A stretch of DNA of 64,000 bases from Macrothele yani (lineage: Eukaryota > Arthropoda > Arachnida > Araneae > Macrothelidae): contig CM077006.1 in assembly GCA_039090855.1 (NCBI GenBank), positions 50,849,336 to 50,913,335 on the forward strand, in the 5' to 3' direction. Made by a program: the position numbers and the translations under genes. The notes beneath the pieces were generated by a model. That model ran no database searches, was not told the DNA's origin, and saw only the letters and a program-made list of their open reading frames with translations. Shown piece after piece: positions 1 to 10,504 of this stretch. The number at the start of each line of letters is the position of its first letter. Position 1 is the stretch's first letter.

Positions 1-650
1 GGAACACAAGGATTGGACAGTCGATAATTGGAAACAAATTATGTGGTCCGATGAATCACGTTTTGAGTTGCACCATGCCGATGGCCGAGTGAGAATTTGA
101 CGGAAATAGCACCAAAGCATGGACTCCAAATGCATTGCTATAACCCTTCAAGCTGGTGGAGGCAACGTTATGGTTTAGGGAATGTTTTCCTGGCATGCTT
201 TGGGCCCTCTAATTCGTGTCTGACTGGCACATCATATCTAAACATCGTTGCGGACCAAGTGCATCCTGTCATATGGATGGTTTATCCCAATGGCGATGGC
301 TACTTTGAACAAGATAATGCGCCTTGCCATAGTGCTGGTATTGTACAGGATTGGTTTCAGGAACATGCCGGTGAGTTTTCTTTGCTTAGGTGGCCCCCAC
401 AATCTCCAGATCTCAACCCCATTGAGAATTTGTGTGATGAAGTTGAACAAGCCATCAGACAGCTGGATCCACAACCCTGCAATCTCACACTCCTGTAAAG
501 TGCTATTCATCAAGCATGGTCTCAGAATCCACAAACCACCTATCAACATCTCGTGGAGTCCATGCCACGAAGAATCGACGCAGTATTAAAGGCAAAAGGC
601 GCCCCAACGAAGTACTGAGGGGGTGGTCATAATAAAGTGGTCACTCAGTG
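1..650 (+). pseudogene. Tc1-like transposase remnant, cut by the window edge
   Basis: Catalytic half of a Tc1/mariner-superfamily transposase (cut-and-paste at TA sites). The first catalytic Asp lies in WSDESRF (around position 45), the second in QDNAPCH (around 315), and the last acidic residue in SPDLNPIE (around 420). There are 36 residues between the second Asp and the Glu. A stop interrupts the frame just after the first motif, and a frameshift near position 490 moves the C-terminus (SMPRRIDAVLKAKGAPTKY, ending at 618) to another frame. The right terminal inverted repeat, GGTGGTCATAATAAAGTGG onwards, runs to about 650 and is followed by TA. The N-terminal DNA-binding half lies outside the window. 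Dead copy. Confidence 0.9.
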
Positions 651-652
651 TA

Positions 653-1129
653 TATGTATAAAAGGAAAGGGGTCTAAGGACAATGCAGTTATCCCATCTC
701 TCGGAAAATTTTCTCAGTGCAATTGACCCAACTCTCTGATTTTTCGATTGCAGCTGACGAATAGTCTCGTAAATTTCTAAGGCATTAGACAATTCACAAT
801 TTATAAAATATTGAAGAAACGGAAGTCCATTCGTGTCGTTGCAAGTGGCCGCATTGAATGAAGACAGTGACTGGCAGAAGCCGACGTATGATATATCAAT
901 AAGATGTGTAACGTCAGTTCCTCAGCAGACCCTACAAAATCAAAACTTGGAAAAGCGAGGGATTACAAGCAAGCTTATAAGCGTTTCCACAGCATATAGA
1001 GAGATACATGCCATATAAGTTGCTCAAGAGCTGAGGCCCACATTCCCTTAATAACACACATTAGTTCAAATGGATTGGTCAGCTTGATACTAAGCACGTC
1101 GAACATCTATAGATCAAAGGTAATGCTTA
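653..1129. other. unassigned spacer
   Basis: I see no gene, repeat family or terminal repeat here. Short open frames are not supported by recognisable motifs. Confidence 0.5.
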
Positions 1130-2095
1130 TTGTGGAGTGACGATTCATGTGCTGTCTTCATTTTTCCGATGGCCGCTTCAGTAAAAGTCGTTTTATCGAA
1201 ACGATCACCTTTGCAGAAAGTTCATTTTACCAAACTGTTCATTTCAGGGACAGGTCCTGTTACCGAACGGTATCCTTACGTCGAAGAGTCAGTTTACAGA
1301 AGAATCATTTTACCGAATTGTTCATTTCAGTGACAAGTCCTGTTGCCGAATGATTCGTTTCCTTTCAAAATTTAAAAAAAAAAACCGGTTCGTTATCAGT
1401 TCGTTTCCATTGTTAACCAACGGTTCGTTGTCGTTCAAAAATTTATTTCCGAACGGTTCGGATTACTTCACTTTAAAGTTCAGTTACTGAAAGATCGTCG
1501 GTAACCGACTAATGAGTCAGTTTACCGAAAGTTGTTTTACGGAAATGTTCATTTCAGGGATGATTCGTTTCCTGGAAAGGTTACTTCACTCAACAGTTCA
1601 TTTCATCCGAAAATCCTTCCATCGAAGAGTCAATGTACCAAAATGTCATTTTATCGAATTGTTCATTTTAGTGACAATTCCTGTTGCCGAACGGTTCGTT
1701 TCCTCAAAGGATTATTTCATTTAAAGTTAATTTCATCGAAAATCATCCCATCAAAGAGTCAGTTTACGGGAAGATCATTTTACCGAATTGCTCATTTCAG
1801 TGACAGGTCTTGTTGCTAAACGGTTTGTTTCCTCAAAGGATTACTTCACTTAAAAGTTCATTCCATCGTAGAGTCAGTTTACCGAAAGATCGTTTTACCC
1901 AATTGTTCGTTTCAGGAACAGGTCCTGTTGCCGAAACGTTCGTTTCCTGTAAGGATTACTTCCCTCAAAAATTCATTTCATCGAGGGTACACTTTACTGA
2001 AAGATCATTTTATTAAGAATTATTCATTTCAGCGACAGGTCCTGTGACAGAAAGGTTCGTTTCCTTGAAGGATTACTTCACTTAAAAGATATCAA
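1130..2095 (+). repeat. degenerate array of a GTTCATTTCANCGAAA-type motif
   Basis: A low-complexity array built from short words such as GTTCATTTCATCGAAA and TTTACCGAA. Longer units of about 113-131 bp can be followed by the recurring phrase TTCATTTCAG.GACAGGTCCTG (about 1241, 1322, 1662, 1793, 1906 and 2026). Open frames here only reflect the repeat. Confidence 0.75.
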
Positions 2096-2779
2096 GAGAT
2101 CTGGGATTCGGATCCCCAGTGGTGACTGGTTAACAATTTTTTGGTTGCTATATGTTGATAAAACGTTGAAAGAGCGATGTCTTTGTTTATTCACTGACAT
2201 TTGGAGGATTTTCACTTAAAAGCTCATTTCATCGAAAAACCGGAGGGTCAGTTTAGCGAAAAGTGTGTGTATTTTCATAAAGGAACCATTGTAGAGTGTA
2301 ATGCTTTCTCGGGTTTTGTTTATGAACAGGTCTCGTAGTTTTTATTCTGCTTTGCTAATTTTTTTCTAGATATTGTTGGAGATTTTCTTCTCTGCGATTT
2401 GTCTGAAACGCAGATTGTTCAGATGTAGGTTTAAGACTTTAACTTCAAGCAAACTGTTTTATTTTTAAAGAACTACATATATTAAAAATATCACTAATAA
2501 ATAATATTATAAAATATTGTAAGTAATTATTAAGTTAAGTCATTTAAATTTAGTGGCTACAAAATTACGTAGCTGGTTACGCTACTAGCGCCAAACTTAC
2601 TACGAATCTCAGAGTGTGTGTACTTAGGCGAAAATAAATTAGACCGACACTTTTAAATTTAATATCGCATGGCACTGTTTTATGGGACATTCCCATTGTT
2701 TTCATTCGACTTGATGCTTTAGTGATTGCTTCACCAATTTATTATTTTACTGCCATCACATCGTTATGTAAAATGATCT
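2096..2779. other. spacer between the two oppositely oriented arrays
   Basis: AT-rich sequence with no recognised gene. It separates the array at 1130-2095 from its inverted relative at 2780-3165. Confidence 0.5.
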
Positions 2780-3165
2780 TTAACTGAAGTAATCATTTCA
2801 ATGAAATGATTTTCCGGTGAACAGTTTTTTTTTTTTTTTTTTTTTCAATGAAATGACCATTTGATGAAATGAAACTTGAGGAGAAACGGCTCTTCGATAA
2901 AAATGAATCATTCGAGAAAGCGATTCTCTGGTACATTTCGGTGAAACGACTTTTTGATAAAATGAAAATTTCGGTAAAACGATTCTTCCGTGAAATGAAC
3001 TTTCCGTAAAACGAACTTTCGATGAAATGACTGTTCGGTAAAATAAACCTTTCAAGGAAGCAACCCTTCGATAAAGGGAACCTTTCGGTGAAACGAACTT
3101 TCGGCGAAATTAATTTTTGGTCAAGTAATTTTCGGCGAAGTGAACTTTAGGTTAAATGAGCGATA
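2780..3165 (-). repeat. inverted relative of the array at 1.1-2.1 kb
   Basis: Tandem short words such as TTTCGGTGAAACGAAC, the reverse complement of the motif in the array at 1130-2095. A T-run interrupts it near 2826-2846. Confidence 0.7.
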
Positions 3166-3524
3166 CACCGAGTCACGCTACAAGCTCTTCCCTTCGAATG
3201 CATTTTAGGAGGGACCCTTTATAATTCGTTATAGGACGAGAGTTTGTCGTAGATAGGATTCAATTAAGGCCTCCAAATGAGCATCATCGATAGCCCCTTC
3301 TGGTTTACCGCGTGGTTCAGTTTCGAGGCTCATATCGACTGACTGAAATTTACAAACCAACGCTGTGTCTTGCTTTCGCTAACGGTATCTTTCTCAAATG
3401 CTGTGTTGACGTTGCGAACTGCCTTCGATGTACGGTGTGTCCATTTTAAAGTCATATAAAAAATGGCACAAATTTATCTCTGATCCATCGGTCTCTACAC
3501 ACGAGCTCAGTCCCCTTGGAACTG
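3166..3524. other. unassigned spacer
   Basis: No gene or repeat recognised. Confidence 0.4.
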
Positions 3525-3735
3525 ATGGTGTGACGTACCTAACTCAGAGGTGACGCACATGTCAAGACGGCAGAGTTGCAGCGATTAAATTTCGTCGGGG
3601 TAGCTTAATAGGGAAAGTATTTGGCTCCAGAGCAGAAGGATATAGATTCGACTTCCGCCACAGGCAAAATTGGTTTTACGCTACATTAGCTCCTGAATGT
3701 AAAATGAGTCTCTTGGGCACTGGTTTCTTCGAAAA
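3525..3735 (+). repeat. tRNA-like SINE head (family D), left copy
   Basis: A degenerate tRNA-like module, GGGGTAGCTTAATAGGG (pol III A-box-like) followed by TAGATTCGACTTCC (B-box-like), at about 3596-3660. The upstream GTGACG..CACATG..CGGCAGAGTTGCAGCGA segment recurs at 5225-5285 and, more weakly, at 40.0 and 40.4 kb, which defines a SINE family. This head stands immediately left of the 145 bp array. Confidence 0.65.
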
Positions 3736-5220
3736 ATGTGTGATTTACATTCCACAGATAGTCTGAAATTAGTCAGAATTCCTTCTTCTACAGTGAGCTC
3801 TCCTTCAAGCGTGGTTTGCCGGCTGACCCCGAAACCTACGATTCCGTGCCAGCCATTTCTCAAAGGGAGGGGGGGTATACATGGCATGTGCTATGTTCGT
3901 TTCACGCATCGTTTGAAATTAGTCAGAATTCCTTCTTCAACAGTGAGCTCTCCTTCAAGCGTGGTTTGCAGGCTGACCCGGAAACCTTCGATTCCGTCCC
4001 AGAGCTTTATGAAGGGAAGATATACATGACATGTGCTATGTTCGTTCCACTCATCGTCTAAAATTAGTCAGAATTCCTCCTTCTACAGTGAGCTCTCCTT
4101 CAAGCGTGTTTTGCTGGCTGACCCCGAAAATTACGATTCCGTGCCAGCCTTTTCTCAAGGGGGGATATACATGGCATGTGCTATGTTCGTTTCACGCATC
4201 GTTTGAAATTAGTCAGAATTCCTCCTTCAACAGTGGGCTCTCCTTCAAGCGTGTTTTGCAGGCTGACCCAACTAATTAAGGAACAAGCCTTAATTTTTTT
4301 AAAATTACTCCAACTAATTAAGGAACAAGCCTTAATTTTTTTAGATCATTTATTATCCTATTATATTTAGGATTAATAGTGTCCTTTTAGTTCTTAAACA
4401 CGTCTATCTCATCTTTAAGCGTAAAATTTTGCATGTCTTTAGAAACCTTCGATTCCGTCCCAGACCTTTATGAAGGGAAGATATACATGACATGTGCTAT
4501 GTTCGTTCCACTCATCGTCTGAAATTAGTTAGAATTCCTCCTTCAACAGTGGGCTCTCCTTCAAGCGTGTTTTGCAGGCTGACCCGGAAACCTTCGATAC
4601 CGTCCCAGAGCTTTATGAAGGGAAGATATACATGACATGTGCTATGTTCGCTCCACTCATCGTCTGAAATTAGTCAGAATTCCTTCTTCTACAGTGAGCT
4701 CTCCTTCAAGCGTGGTTTGCTGGCTGACCCCGAAACCTACGATTCCGTGCCAGCCTTTTCTCAAGGGGGGGGGGTATACATGGCATGTGCTATGTTCGTT
4801 TCACGCATCGTTTGAAATTAGTCAGAATTCCTCCTTCAACAGTGGGCTCTAATTCAAGCGTGTTTTGCAGGCTGACCCGGAAACCTTCGATTCCGTCCCA
4901 GAACTTTATGAAGGGAAGATATACATGACATGTGCTATGTTCGTTCCACTCATCGTCTGAAATTAGTTAGAATTCCTTCTTCTAAAGTGAGCTCTCCTTC
5001 AAGCGTGTTTTGCTGGCTGACCCGGAAACCTGAGATTCCGTCCTAGGCCTTTTTCAAGGGGGAATATAGTAGCACGTGACATGTGCTATGTTCGTTCCAC
5101 ACATTGTCTAGAATTAGTCAAAATTCCTTCTTCTACAGTGAGCTCTCCTTCAAGCGTGTTTTGCCGCCTGACCCGGAAACTCGTGATTCCGTCTCAGCCC
5201 TTCTCAACGGAATTGGGGTG
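3736..5220 (+). repeat. 145 bp tandem array derived from the SINE D body
   Basis: Eight regular copies begin TGTGCTATGTTCG at 3887, 4032, 4177, 4493, 4638, 4786, 4931 and 5082, with spacings of 145-151 bp once a 171 bp insertion is removed. A partial copy precedes them at about 3736. Each unit carries a CAGTGAGCTCTCCTTCAAGC segment. A single diverged monomer lies near 40.15-40.33 kb next to tRNA-like heads. The array is noncoding, and its open frames follow the repeat. Confidence 0.9.
4268..4440. repeat. 171 bp insertion with an internal direct repeat, inside the array
   Basis: It breaks the phase of the 145 bp array by 171 bp. It contains two copies, about 45 bp apart, of AACTAATTAAGGAACAAGCC and its continuation. 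Each copy has the small palindrome AATTAAGG...CCTTAATT. Origin unknown. Confidence 0.6.
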
Positions 5221-5224
5221 GGTT

Positions 5225-5400
5225 ATATGTAACGTACCTACCTCAGAAGTGACGCACATGCCCAGTCGGCAGAGTTTCAGCGATCAAACTTCATCGGGGT
5301 AGCTTAATTGGCAAAGCATCCAGCTCCGGAGCAGAAGAATGGATGAGGGTTCGGGCCTCGCCAGCGGAAAATTTGTGTTTTGATAATTGCACTGACAAAA
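5225..5400 (+). repeat. tRNA-like SINE head (family D), right copy
   Basis: GGGGTAGCTTAATTGGCAAAGC (A-box-like) and GGGTTCGGGCCTC (B-box-like) at about 5295-5365, preceded by the same leader as the copy at 3525. It closes the tandem array on its right side. Confidence 0.65.
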
Positions 5401-6079
5401 TGACCAGTGCTTCATAGATAAGCAGGCTTGAAGCTTTAAATTTACATGTCACATCACACGATGTGTTAATTCCTAAATCACATGCCAAATGCACGAGTCC
5501 ACAAAAAAAAAAAAAAAAATCATCTTCAACATTCTAATACGACATTGATACAACCGGTGGTTTTGTATGAATGTCAGATATGGAACACCCGGAAACAAGA
5601 TCTACGACAGCTCAAGGTCTTTTCAACATAAGTAAATTCCCCTTGTAAGTAAAATTTAGAAGTGCTAAAACGAAGAAGAGTTTAACTCATAAATGACCTG
5701 CAGGGTTTAAACTCATTAATTATTTGCGATGTCAAAAACTTCCCCCTTCCCTCCCCCCACCATTCAAAAGCAATCTGCTTCTCACGTATTACTGTAAGAA
5801 GTAAAACCAGTCCTTATTGTCACAGGGTGAAATCTAGGTAGCACAAACTTCGCTATTTCGTGATATTAGGATTAATGTTAATTTTTTTTTCAATCGCTGT
5901 CAAAATTATTTTGCAAGTATCGCGAAAATATTTTAAAGTAATACATTTTAACTAAAGTATTTTTTAATAATATATCGCTTTAATTTCAAAGTATTCGATC
6001 ACTTTTTTTTCCATCGCTGTTAAAACTGTAAGGTTTATTAAAATAATATTAAGGATTTTTATTTCAACACAACATACTC
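5401..6079. other. unassigned AT-rich spacer
   Basis: Homopolymer runs only (A-run near 5504, T-runs near 5880 and 6002). No gene seen. Confidence 0.4.
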
Positions 6080-6739
6080 ATCTTTTGGTAAGAAAACGTA
6101 CGTGCTTATGTTATCACTTTGTTCGTCCGTCCGTCTGTAGATCAAGTCTGAAAAATTCTTCATTGGGAAACTTGAAATGTGAGAACGATCATCCCTGGTT
6201 TCCGGTCTCTATACGATGCAAAACTTCACGGCTAGAGGGCGTAAATGTAGATGGTATCGATTTCAAAATATATTTTATTCCATATAATTGCTTCTGAACA
6301 TCCGATTGAAAACATTTTTCCTCCCAATCGATACTATTTATAATGAATACTATTTTGGGTACAGTTTCTATCAAGTAATGCATAGTTTTCTTTCCAGGGG
6401 GCGTAAAGTTGAATTACGATTTCCGCGATATCTTTGCTTCTAACAGTCCGATTTAAAAAAATATTTTTGTATCGGATATCTTGGAGAGAAATTTTCTGCA
6501 ATACATGTAATTTCGGATTTTTGGTAAAGAACAGTTTCGCCACTACAGGCGTAAGTGCATGTTTTTGTTTCAAATGTATTTGGAGTAATTATATGTGCTC
6601 CTGAAAACTTGATTTAAAATACTCTTTCGCGGGTCTTACCACAAATACTGTTACAAAGTATTCAATGAAATAACAAAATAATTTTAAAGATATTTTAATA
6701 CACCTGTGATGTGACGTAAGTAATACACTTGTGAATATA
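6080..6739 (+). repeat. old ~145 bp satellite, first block
   Basis: Diverged units recognised by a GCTAG.GGGCGTAAA-type phrase (about 6230, 6397 and 6540) and a CTTCTAACAGTCCGATTT-type phrase. Related units appear at 8.08-8.18, 8.59-8.63 and 10.51-11.06 kb, so later insertions have split one array. Confidence 0.6.
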
Positions 6740-6777
6740 TGGCGTCAATCAAATACATGGCACCAATCACTTTTTTT

Positions 6778-7970
6778 TTACTGTGTGAAGGCAAAAGAAT
6801 GTCTTTTCAAAATGACATTCTTTTGCCTTTCCTTCAGTATCTGTGGCCACTGATCAATAGCTTTACGCGGGGTCTCCACAGGGAAAGCTGCTACTGCCCG
6901 CACCAAAGTGCGTTGGAGACTGTCACTACTGGGGTGTCTCTTTCTGCAGGTCATGTCCACAACTTGTTGTCCAATGGGTTGAGGTCTAGCCCAGGTGTGG
7001 CCTACAATTTGTTGTCCGATGGGTTGAGGTATGGGTTGCTTGAACTTGAAGGCCAATCAGCTGGAGAAAAGTAGTCTGACAAATTCACCTGAAGCCACTC
7101 CTGGGTTGACTTGGCATTGTGGGCAGCTGGGAAATCCTGTTGAAAACTCCACTGTCGGTTTTGGAAGAGAGTATTACTCACATTTTTGACCACTGGCTCC
7201 ACAACCTTGTCCCGGTAGACTTTGGCGGATATTTTCACTCCTTTCCCACAGAAATGGAGCTCCGTGGTACCCTCGTAGGAGACTCCACACCAAACGATGA
7301 CAGAAGCCGGGTGATGGCCCCTCATGATCCTTGGAGATTTCTCCTGAGCTTCTCGTGAGGTTGACGCATACACCCTGTCATTTTGACGGTTGAAAGCCTC
7401 TTCAATAGTGAAAATGTTTTCATCAGAGAAAAGGATCTGTCTGTGGCGATTGTCTGCGTAATGCTACAGCAAACGTTTCGCTTTCAGCACCCTCTAGTGC
7501 TTCAGTTGTGGGGTGAGGAAGTGCTTTGTACGCCCCCGGTAAGCTGTCACCCTCAGGTCATTCTGCAGCATGCGTGACATCGACATTCTTGAAATGCACA
7601 GCGCACGAGCCCTCACTGATTGTTTTCTGACAGGATTTCGTCGAATACGGGCGGCACTGCTTTCACCAGGCGAGCAGTCCTCACGGTACGCGGCCGACCT
7701 TTTCTGGGGCAGTTAATGACGGTCCCAGTCTTAAGGAACCTTTTTTTATGGTCCGGTAGACAAAAATCGGCTGATTTTCAGCTTCTTCAGCATGTTGAAA
7801 ATCTCGGAAGCTGATTTTCCAAGTTTGAGCAGCGCTATTACAGCAACACGATTCTCATAATCGCCCCACTCCATGGCAAGTACTTCACGAAACACGTTAT
7901 CTCCTCTGTGACTGAAAGCACAATGATTCACTAGCTGGCAGCTGCTTCATGCCTCGTGGCTGGTCGATGA
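6778..7970 (-). pseudogene. maT-like (mariner superfamily) transposase, broken
   Basis: Read on the minus strand. A degraded N-terminal DNA-binding part lies at about 7931-7440. The first catalytic Asp is in SDENIFTIEEAF (around 7420), then VIVWCGVSYEG and LHFCGKGVKISAKVY, the second Asp in FQQDFPAAHNAKSTQEW (around 7130), and the last motif in PYLNPSDNKL. The C-terminus (CRKRHPSSDSLQRTLVRAVAAFP) continues in another frame at 6778-7056. The DWPSSS...LNP.D spacing and sequence resemble the maT (DD37D) group. A local duplication repeats the LNP.DNKL coding stretch (about 6975-7000 and 7010-7035) and breaks the frame. Dead copy; family assignment is from memory of motifs. Confidence 0.8.
6788..6829. 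repeat. perfect 16 bp hairpin at the transposase 3' end
   Basis: Arms 6788-6803 and 6814-6829 (AAGGCAAAAGAATGTC and its complement) with a 10 nt loop. It overlaps the C-terminal end of the minus-strand transposase remnant. Confidence 0.8.
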
Positions 7971-8074
7971 CGTTGCACACCGTTTGTGCGCCATCTGTCG
8001 AACGTTTGTAACAGTTTTTATGCTGAGACTGGGAAGATACCACTCGCCACGCCAAAACTTTTCATATTACCTAC

Positions 8075-8176
8075 TGATTAAAATAATGCATAGTGTTTCT
8101 ACCAGACTGCGTAGATGCATTTCTTGTGTTTGTTAATATCTGCTTCTAACAATCCGATTTGAAAAATTCTTTCTTT
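8075..8176 (+). repeat. satellite remnant between insertions
   Basis: Continuation of the ~145 bp satellite unit (ATAATGCATAGTGTTTCTAC, then CTTCTAACAATCCGATTTG), left between the maT-like element and the foldback. Confidence 0.5.
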
Positions 8177-8425
8177 CCAAAGTAACCGAGGTAGGTGCCT
8201 TCAATACACGATCTTAATAACAAGAGTCACTCACAATACAAATTTAAATTCGTTGGCTGAATTCCTTCTTCTGTATCTGATGATGGGTTCTAGGGAAACC
8301 CAAAAGTTCTTATATTTGTATATACAATAAAATCTTTAAACTCAGCCAACGAATTTAAATTTGTATTGTGAGTGACTCTTGTTATTAAGATCGTGCATTG
8401 AAGGCAACTACCTCGATTACTTTGG
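8177..8425. repeat. foldback with 84 bp arms
   Basis: Arm 8177-8260 is almost the exact reverse complement of 8342-8425, with a few mismatches. The loop is 81 nt. No coding sequence. Probably a small hairpin transposon or MITE; no clear target duplication seen. Confidence 0.85.
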
Positions 8426-8634
8426 ACTATATCTGCACGAATTTGAATTCTCCTAATTCTTTCTTTGTTGGAAAGTGTTTTTGGTGTGAAAGTTTTGCAT
8501 ATCATTTTAGATTTCTTAACGCACAATTGTATCATTAGAGGACATAAGATCGGTTTCCATTTGCAGCATATTAGCAACAACATCTGAGCGTCTAAAAATT
8601 GATTGAAAAAATCCTCTTTCCGTCTGATACTACT

Positions 8635-9048
8635 TGTAACGTATACTCTCGATTCACTTTCCTTTTTGATTTTTACTATCTCTGGTTATTTTATTTTTCT
8701 ATGTAAATTATCTTCTTCCTGAACGAGATATTATTTCACCAGCTGAATGAGATCTGGCAATGAGTGTAAGTCATGACGTGGTGGTAGCCAGTATAAATAG
8801 GCGCGTTCAACGATGCAAGAAGAGAGCTTTTTGTTGATGTGTGTAGGGAGAGCGTTTGTTGTTGCACGGAGAGAGCGTTGGTTTATGTGAAGGAGAGTGT
8901 TTGTTGTTGTACGGGAAGAGCGTTTGGTGCTGTATAAAGAGAGTTCGTTTATGTGAGAGCGAGAAGTCTCAATAAAGAATTTGTTGTAAGTACGTTTTTC
9001 TCAGTTCATAGTTACTGTCAGACCTCTGTCTGGCTGTTAGGTTTATTT
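8635..9048 (+). mobile_element. LTR-like sequence, probable solo LTR (copy 1)
   Basis: Starts TGTAACGTATACTCT, matching TGTGACGTATATTCT at 14926 and the reverse complement at 24369-24383. Contains a TATA box (GTATAAATAG, 8791-8800), purine-rich GAGAGCG repeats downstream, and AATAAA at 8971-8976. The three copies share the order of start, TATA and polyadenylation signal, as an LTR would. The right end is uncertain and I could not confirm a target duplication. No gag or pol remains nearby. Confidence 0.5.
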
Positions 9049-9356
9049 CATTTAGTGTTATTAGTAACAACCAGCATAAGACTTTATTCATTTTAATTAC
9101 TACTACAACATTACTACCAGTTATAAGTTTGTTCATTACTATTACTACACTACTAGCACGAGACTTTATTCATGATCTTAATTAACTAGTAACAACAACC
9201 ATTTGAATTCACTATTAGAAGCTTAGTACAAGCATTGAATTCATCATAATATTAGCTGAGTAGAAGCTTAGCTTAGCTTAGTAGTAGTGAAAGCTATATT
9301 CATTATAAGTAGCTTAGTAGAAAAGCCTTATTCATTATATACTAACTGCCAGCACA
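9049..9356. other. AT-rich spacer between LTR and hAT element
   Basis: Words such as AGACTTTATTCAT and TAGCTTAG recur loosely. It may be internal sequence of the LTR element, but no motif proves it. Confidence 0.3.
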
Positions 9357-9715
9357 TTTCGCGCCAGAGTTGGGCAGGAATGCATTACAAAGTAATGGAT
9401 GTACAGATTACAATTAACGTGTAATGCATTACAAGGTAAGAATCCCTAGTATGGTTTGCACAAGGTAATGGAATTAATCTGTAATGCATTACAATGAAGA
9501 GGATATAATTCAATTATTTAAAAATGCCATTCAAACGCAATGGAATTATTTGGTAATGAAATTACATAATTTGCAAATAATAATTACATACTAATAGTTT
9601 ATAGAAATGTATGTGTTCCAAAAGTTTGTCTAGAAGAGTCGGCCATGTAACATAGCAGGCGGAGACAGAAGTGTCGTGTAGAATGATCTAGAAGCGGCAA
9701 GAATGGGTTAGATGT

Positions 9716-9825
9716 TTCTAGAATGTTCCAGAATCATCGCGCAGTGGGAAGTTGGAGAGCTTTATGTAAATCAAGAATATTCCAGAAGGTTCAGGTCCTG
9801 TCGTGAAGTATTGTATATATAAAGG
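9716..9825 (+). promoter_or_regulatory. heat-shock-type promoter: two perfect HSEs and a TATA box
   Basis: TTCTAGAATGTTCCAGAA at 9716-9733 and GAATATTCCAGAAGGTTC at 9775-9792 each have four perfectly phased alternating nGAAn pentamers, the binding site of heat-shock factor. A TATA box (TATATATAAAGG) follows at 9814-9825. The spacing resembles arthropod hsp70 promoters. It lies inside the hAT element, about 200 bp upstream of the open frame at 10026, so it would drive the element's own gene. Heat response is inferred. Confidence 0.8.
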
Positions 9826-10025
9826 AGTCAGTCGCTCGCTAGTCCAGTGTTCGTATCAGACAAGTACTGGACAACAACACATGAGAAGTACGGCAAAAAT
9901 GTCAAGAGTTCGCAAATTTCTGTAATATTTGGCAGTGCACCCTGAGTTGCTGAACTGTGAGTGTAGTGCTAATATGTGCTTGTGGCTATGGCGGGGTAAT
10001 TATTTTGGACACTGAAACGTATGTA

Positions 10026-10295
10026 ATGGACGAGAATACTGTACCGGAGATGGACGAAATGAGTATCTCTAACCGAAATAAGCATCCCATTCGTACTTAC
10101 TTCATATGTATTATTTCGTTCAAATCACTTTACTTGCGGCGAAGACGGGGCAACTACTCATGTAATACACATACAATCTCCATTTCTACATACACGCATT
10201 TGAGGTCCAACGGGTGGAACAGTTGTAAAATAACCTACGCAACGTGTAAGGGTTTACTGGTTGCTGGTTTCTTCACGTTGTGTTTTTACCCATAA
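10026..10295 (+). CDS. short open frame in the hAT element, possible transposase N-terminus
   Basis: From the ATG at 10026 (MDENTVPEMDEM) it encodes about 89 residues. KHPIRTYF followed by NYSCNTH and a later H...C pattern loosely resembles the start of the BED zinc finger found at the N-terminus of hAT transposases, but the Cys/His spacing is not clean. The frame stops well short of a catalytic domain. It lies downstream of the HSE/TATA promoter. It could also be chance. Confidence 0.3.
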   Translation: MDENTVPEMDEMSISNRNKHPIRTYFICIISFKSLYLRRRRGNYSCNTHTISISTYTHLRSNGWNSCKITYATCKGLLVAGFFTLCFYP

Positions 10296-10504
10296 GTTAT
10301 TGGCTAATTAACAACACATAGTTAGCCATTACGATTACTATGGCTAGCTGCTACATGTCATTACAATTACCATGTAATTCTAATGACCAGTTCACCATTA
10401 CCATGTAATGGTAACGCTAAGTTCTTGTTCCCATTACTATTACGCTGTAATGCATTACCGATTAATTCAATTACGATTTTGCCCAACTCTGTTTCGCGCA
10501 CATT

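Larger units (their letters stand above)
9365..10491 (+). mobile_element. hAT-type element, 1127 bp, with 8 bp target duplication
   Basis: Ends are CAGAGTTGGGCA at 9365 and the complement TGCCCAACTCTG up to 10491, flanked by the perfect 8 bp duplication TTTCGCGC (9357-9364 and 10492-10499). Both sub-terminal regions are rich in TAATGCATTAC-like words. Eight-bp duplications with CAG-type ends fit hAT. Too short to encode a full transposase, so it is probably an internally deleted copy that kept the promoter and first coding stretch. Confidence 0.85.
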
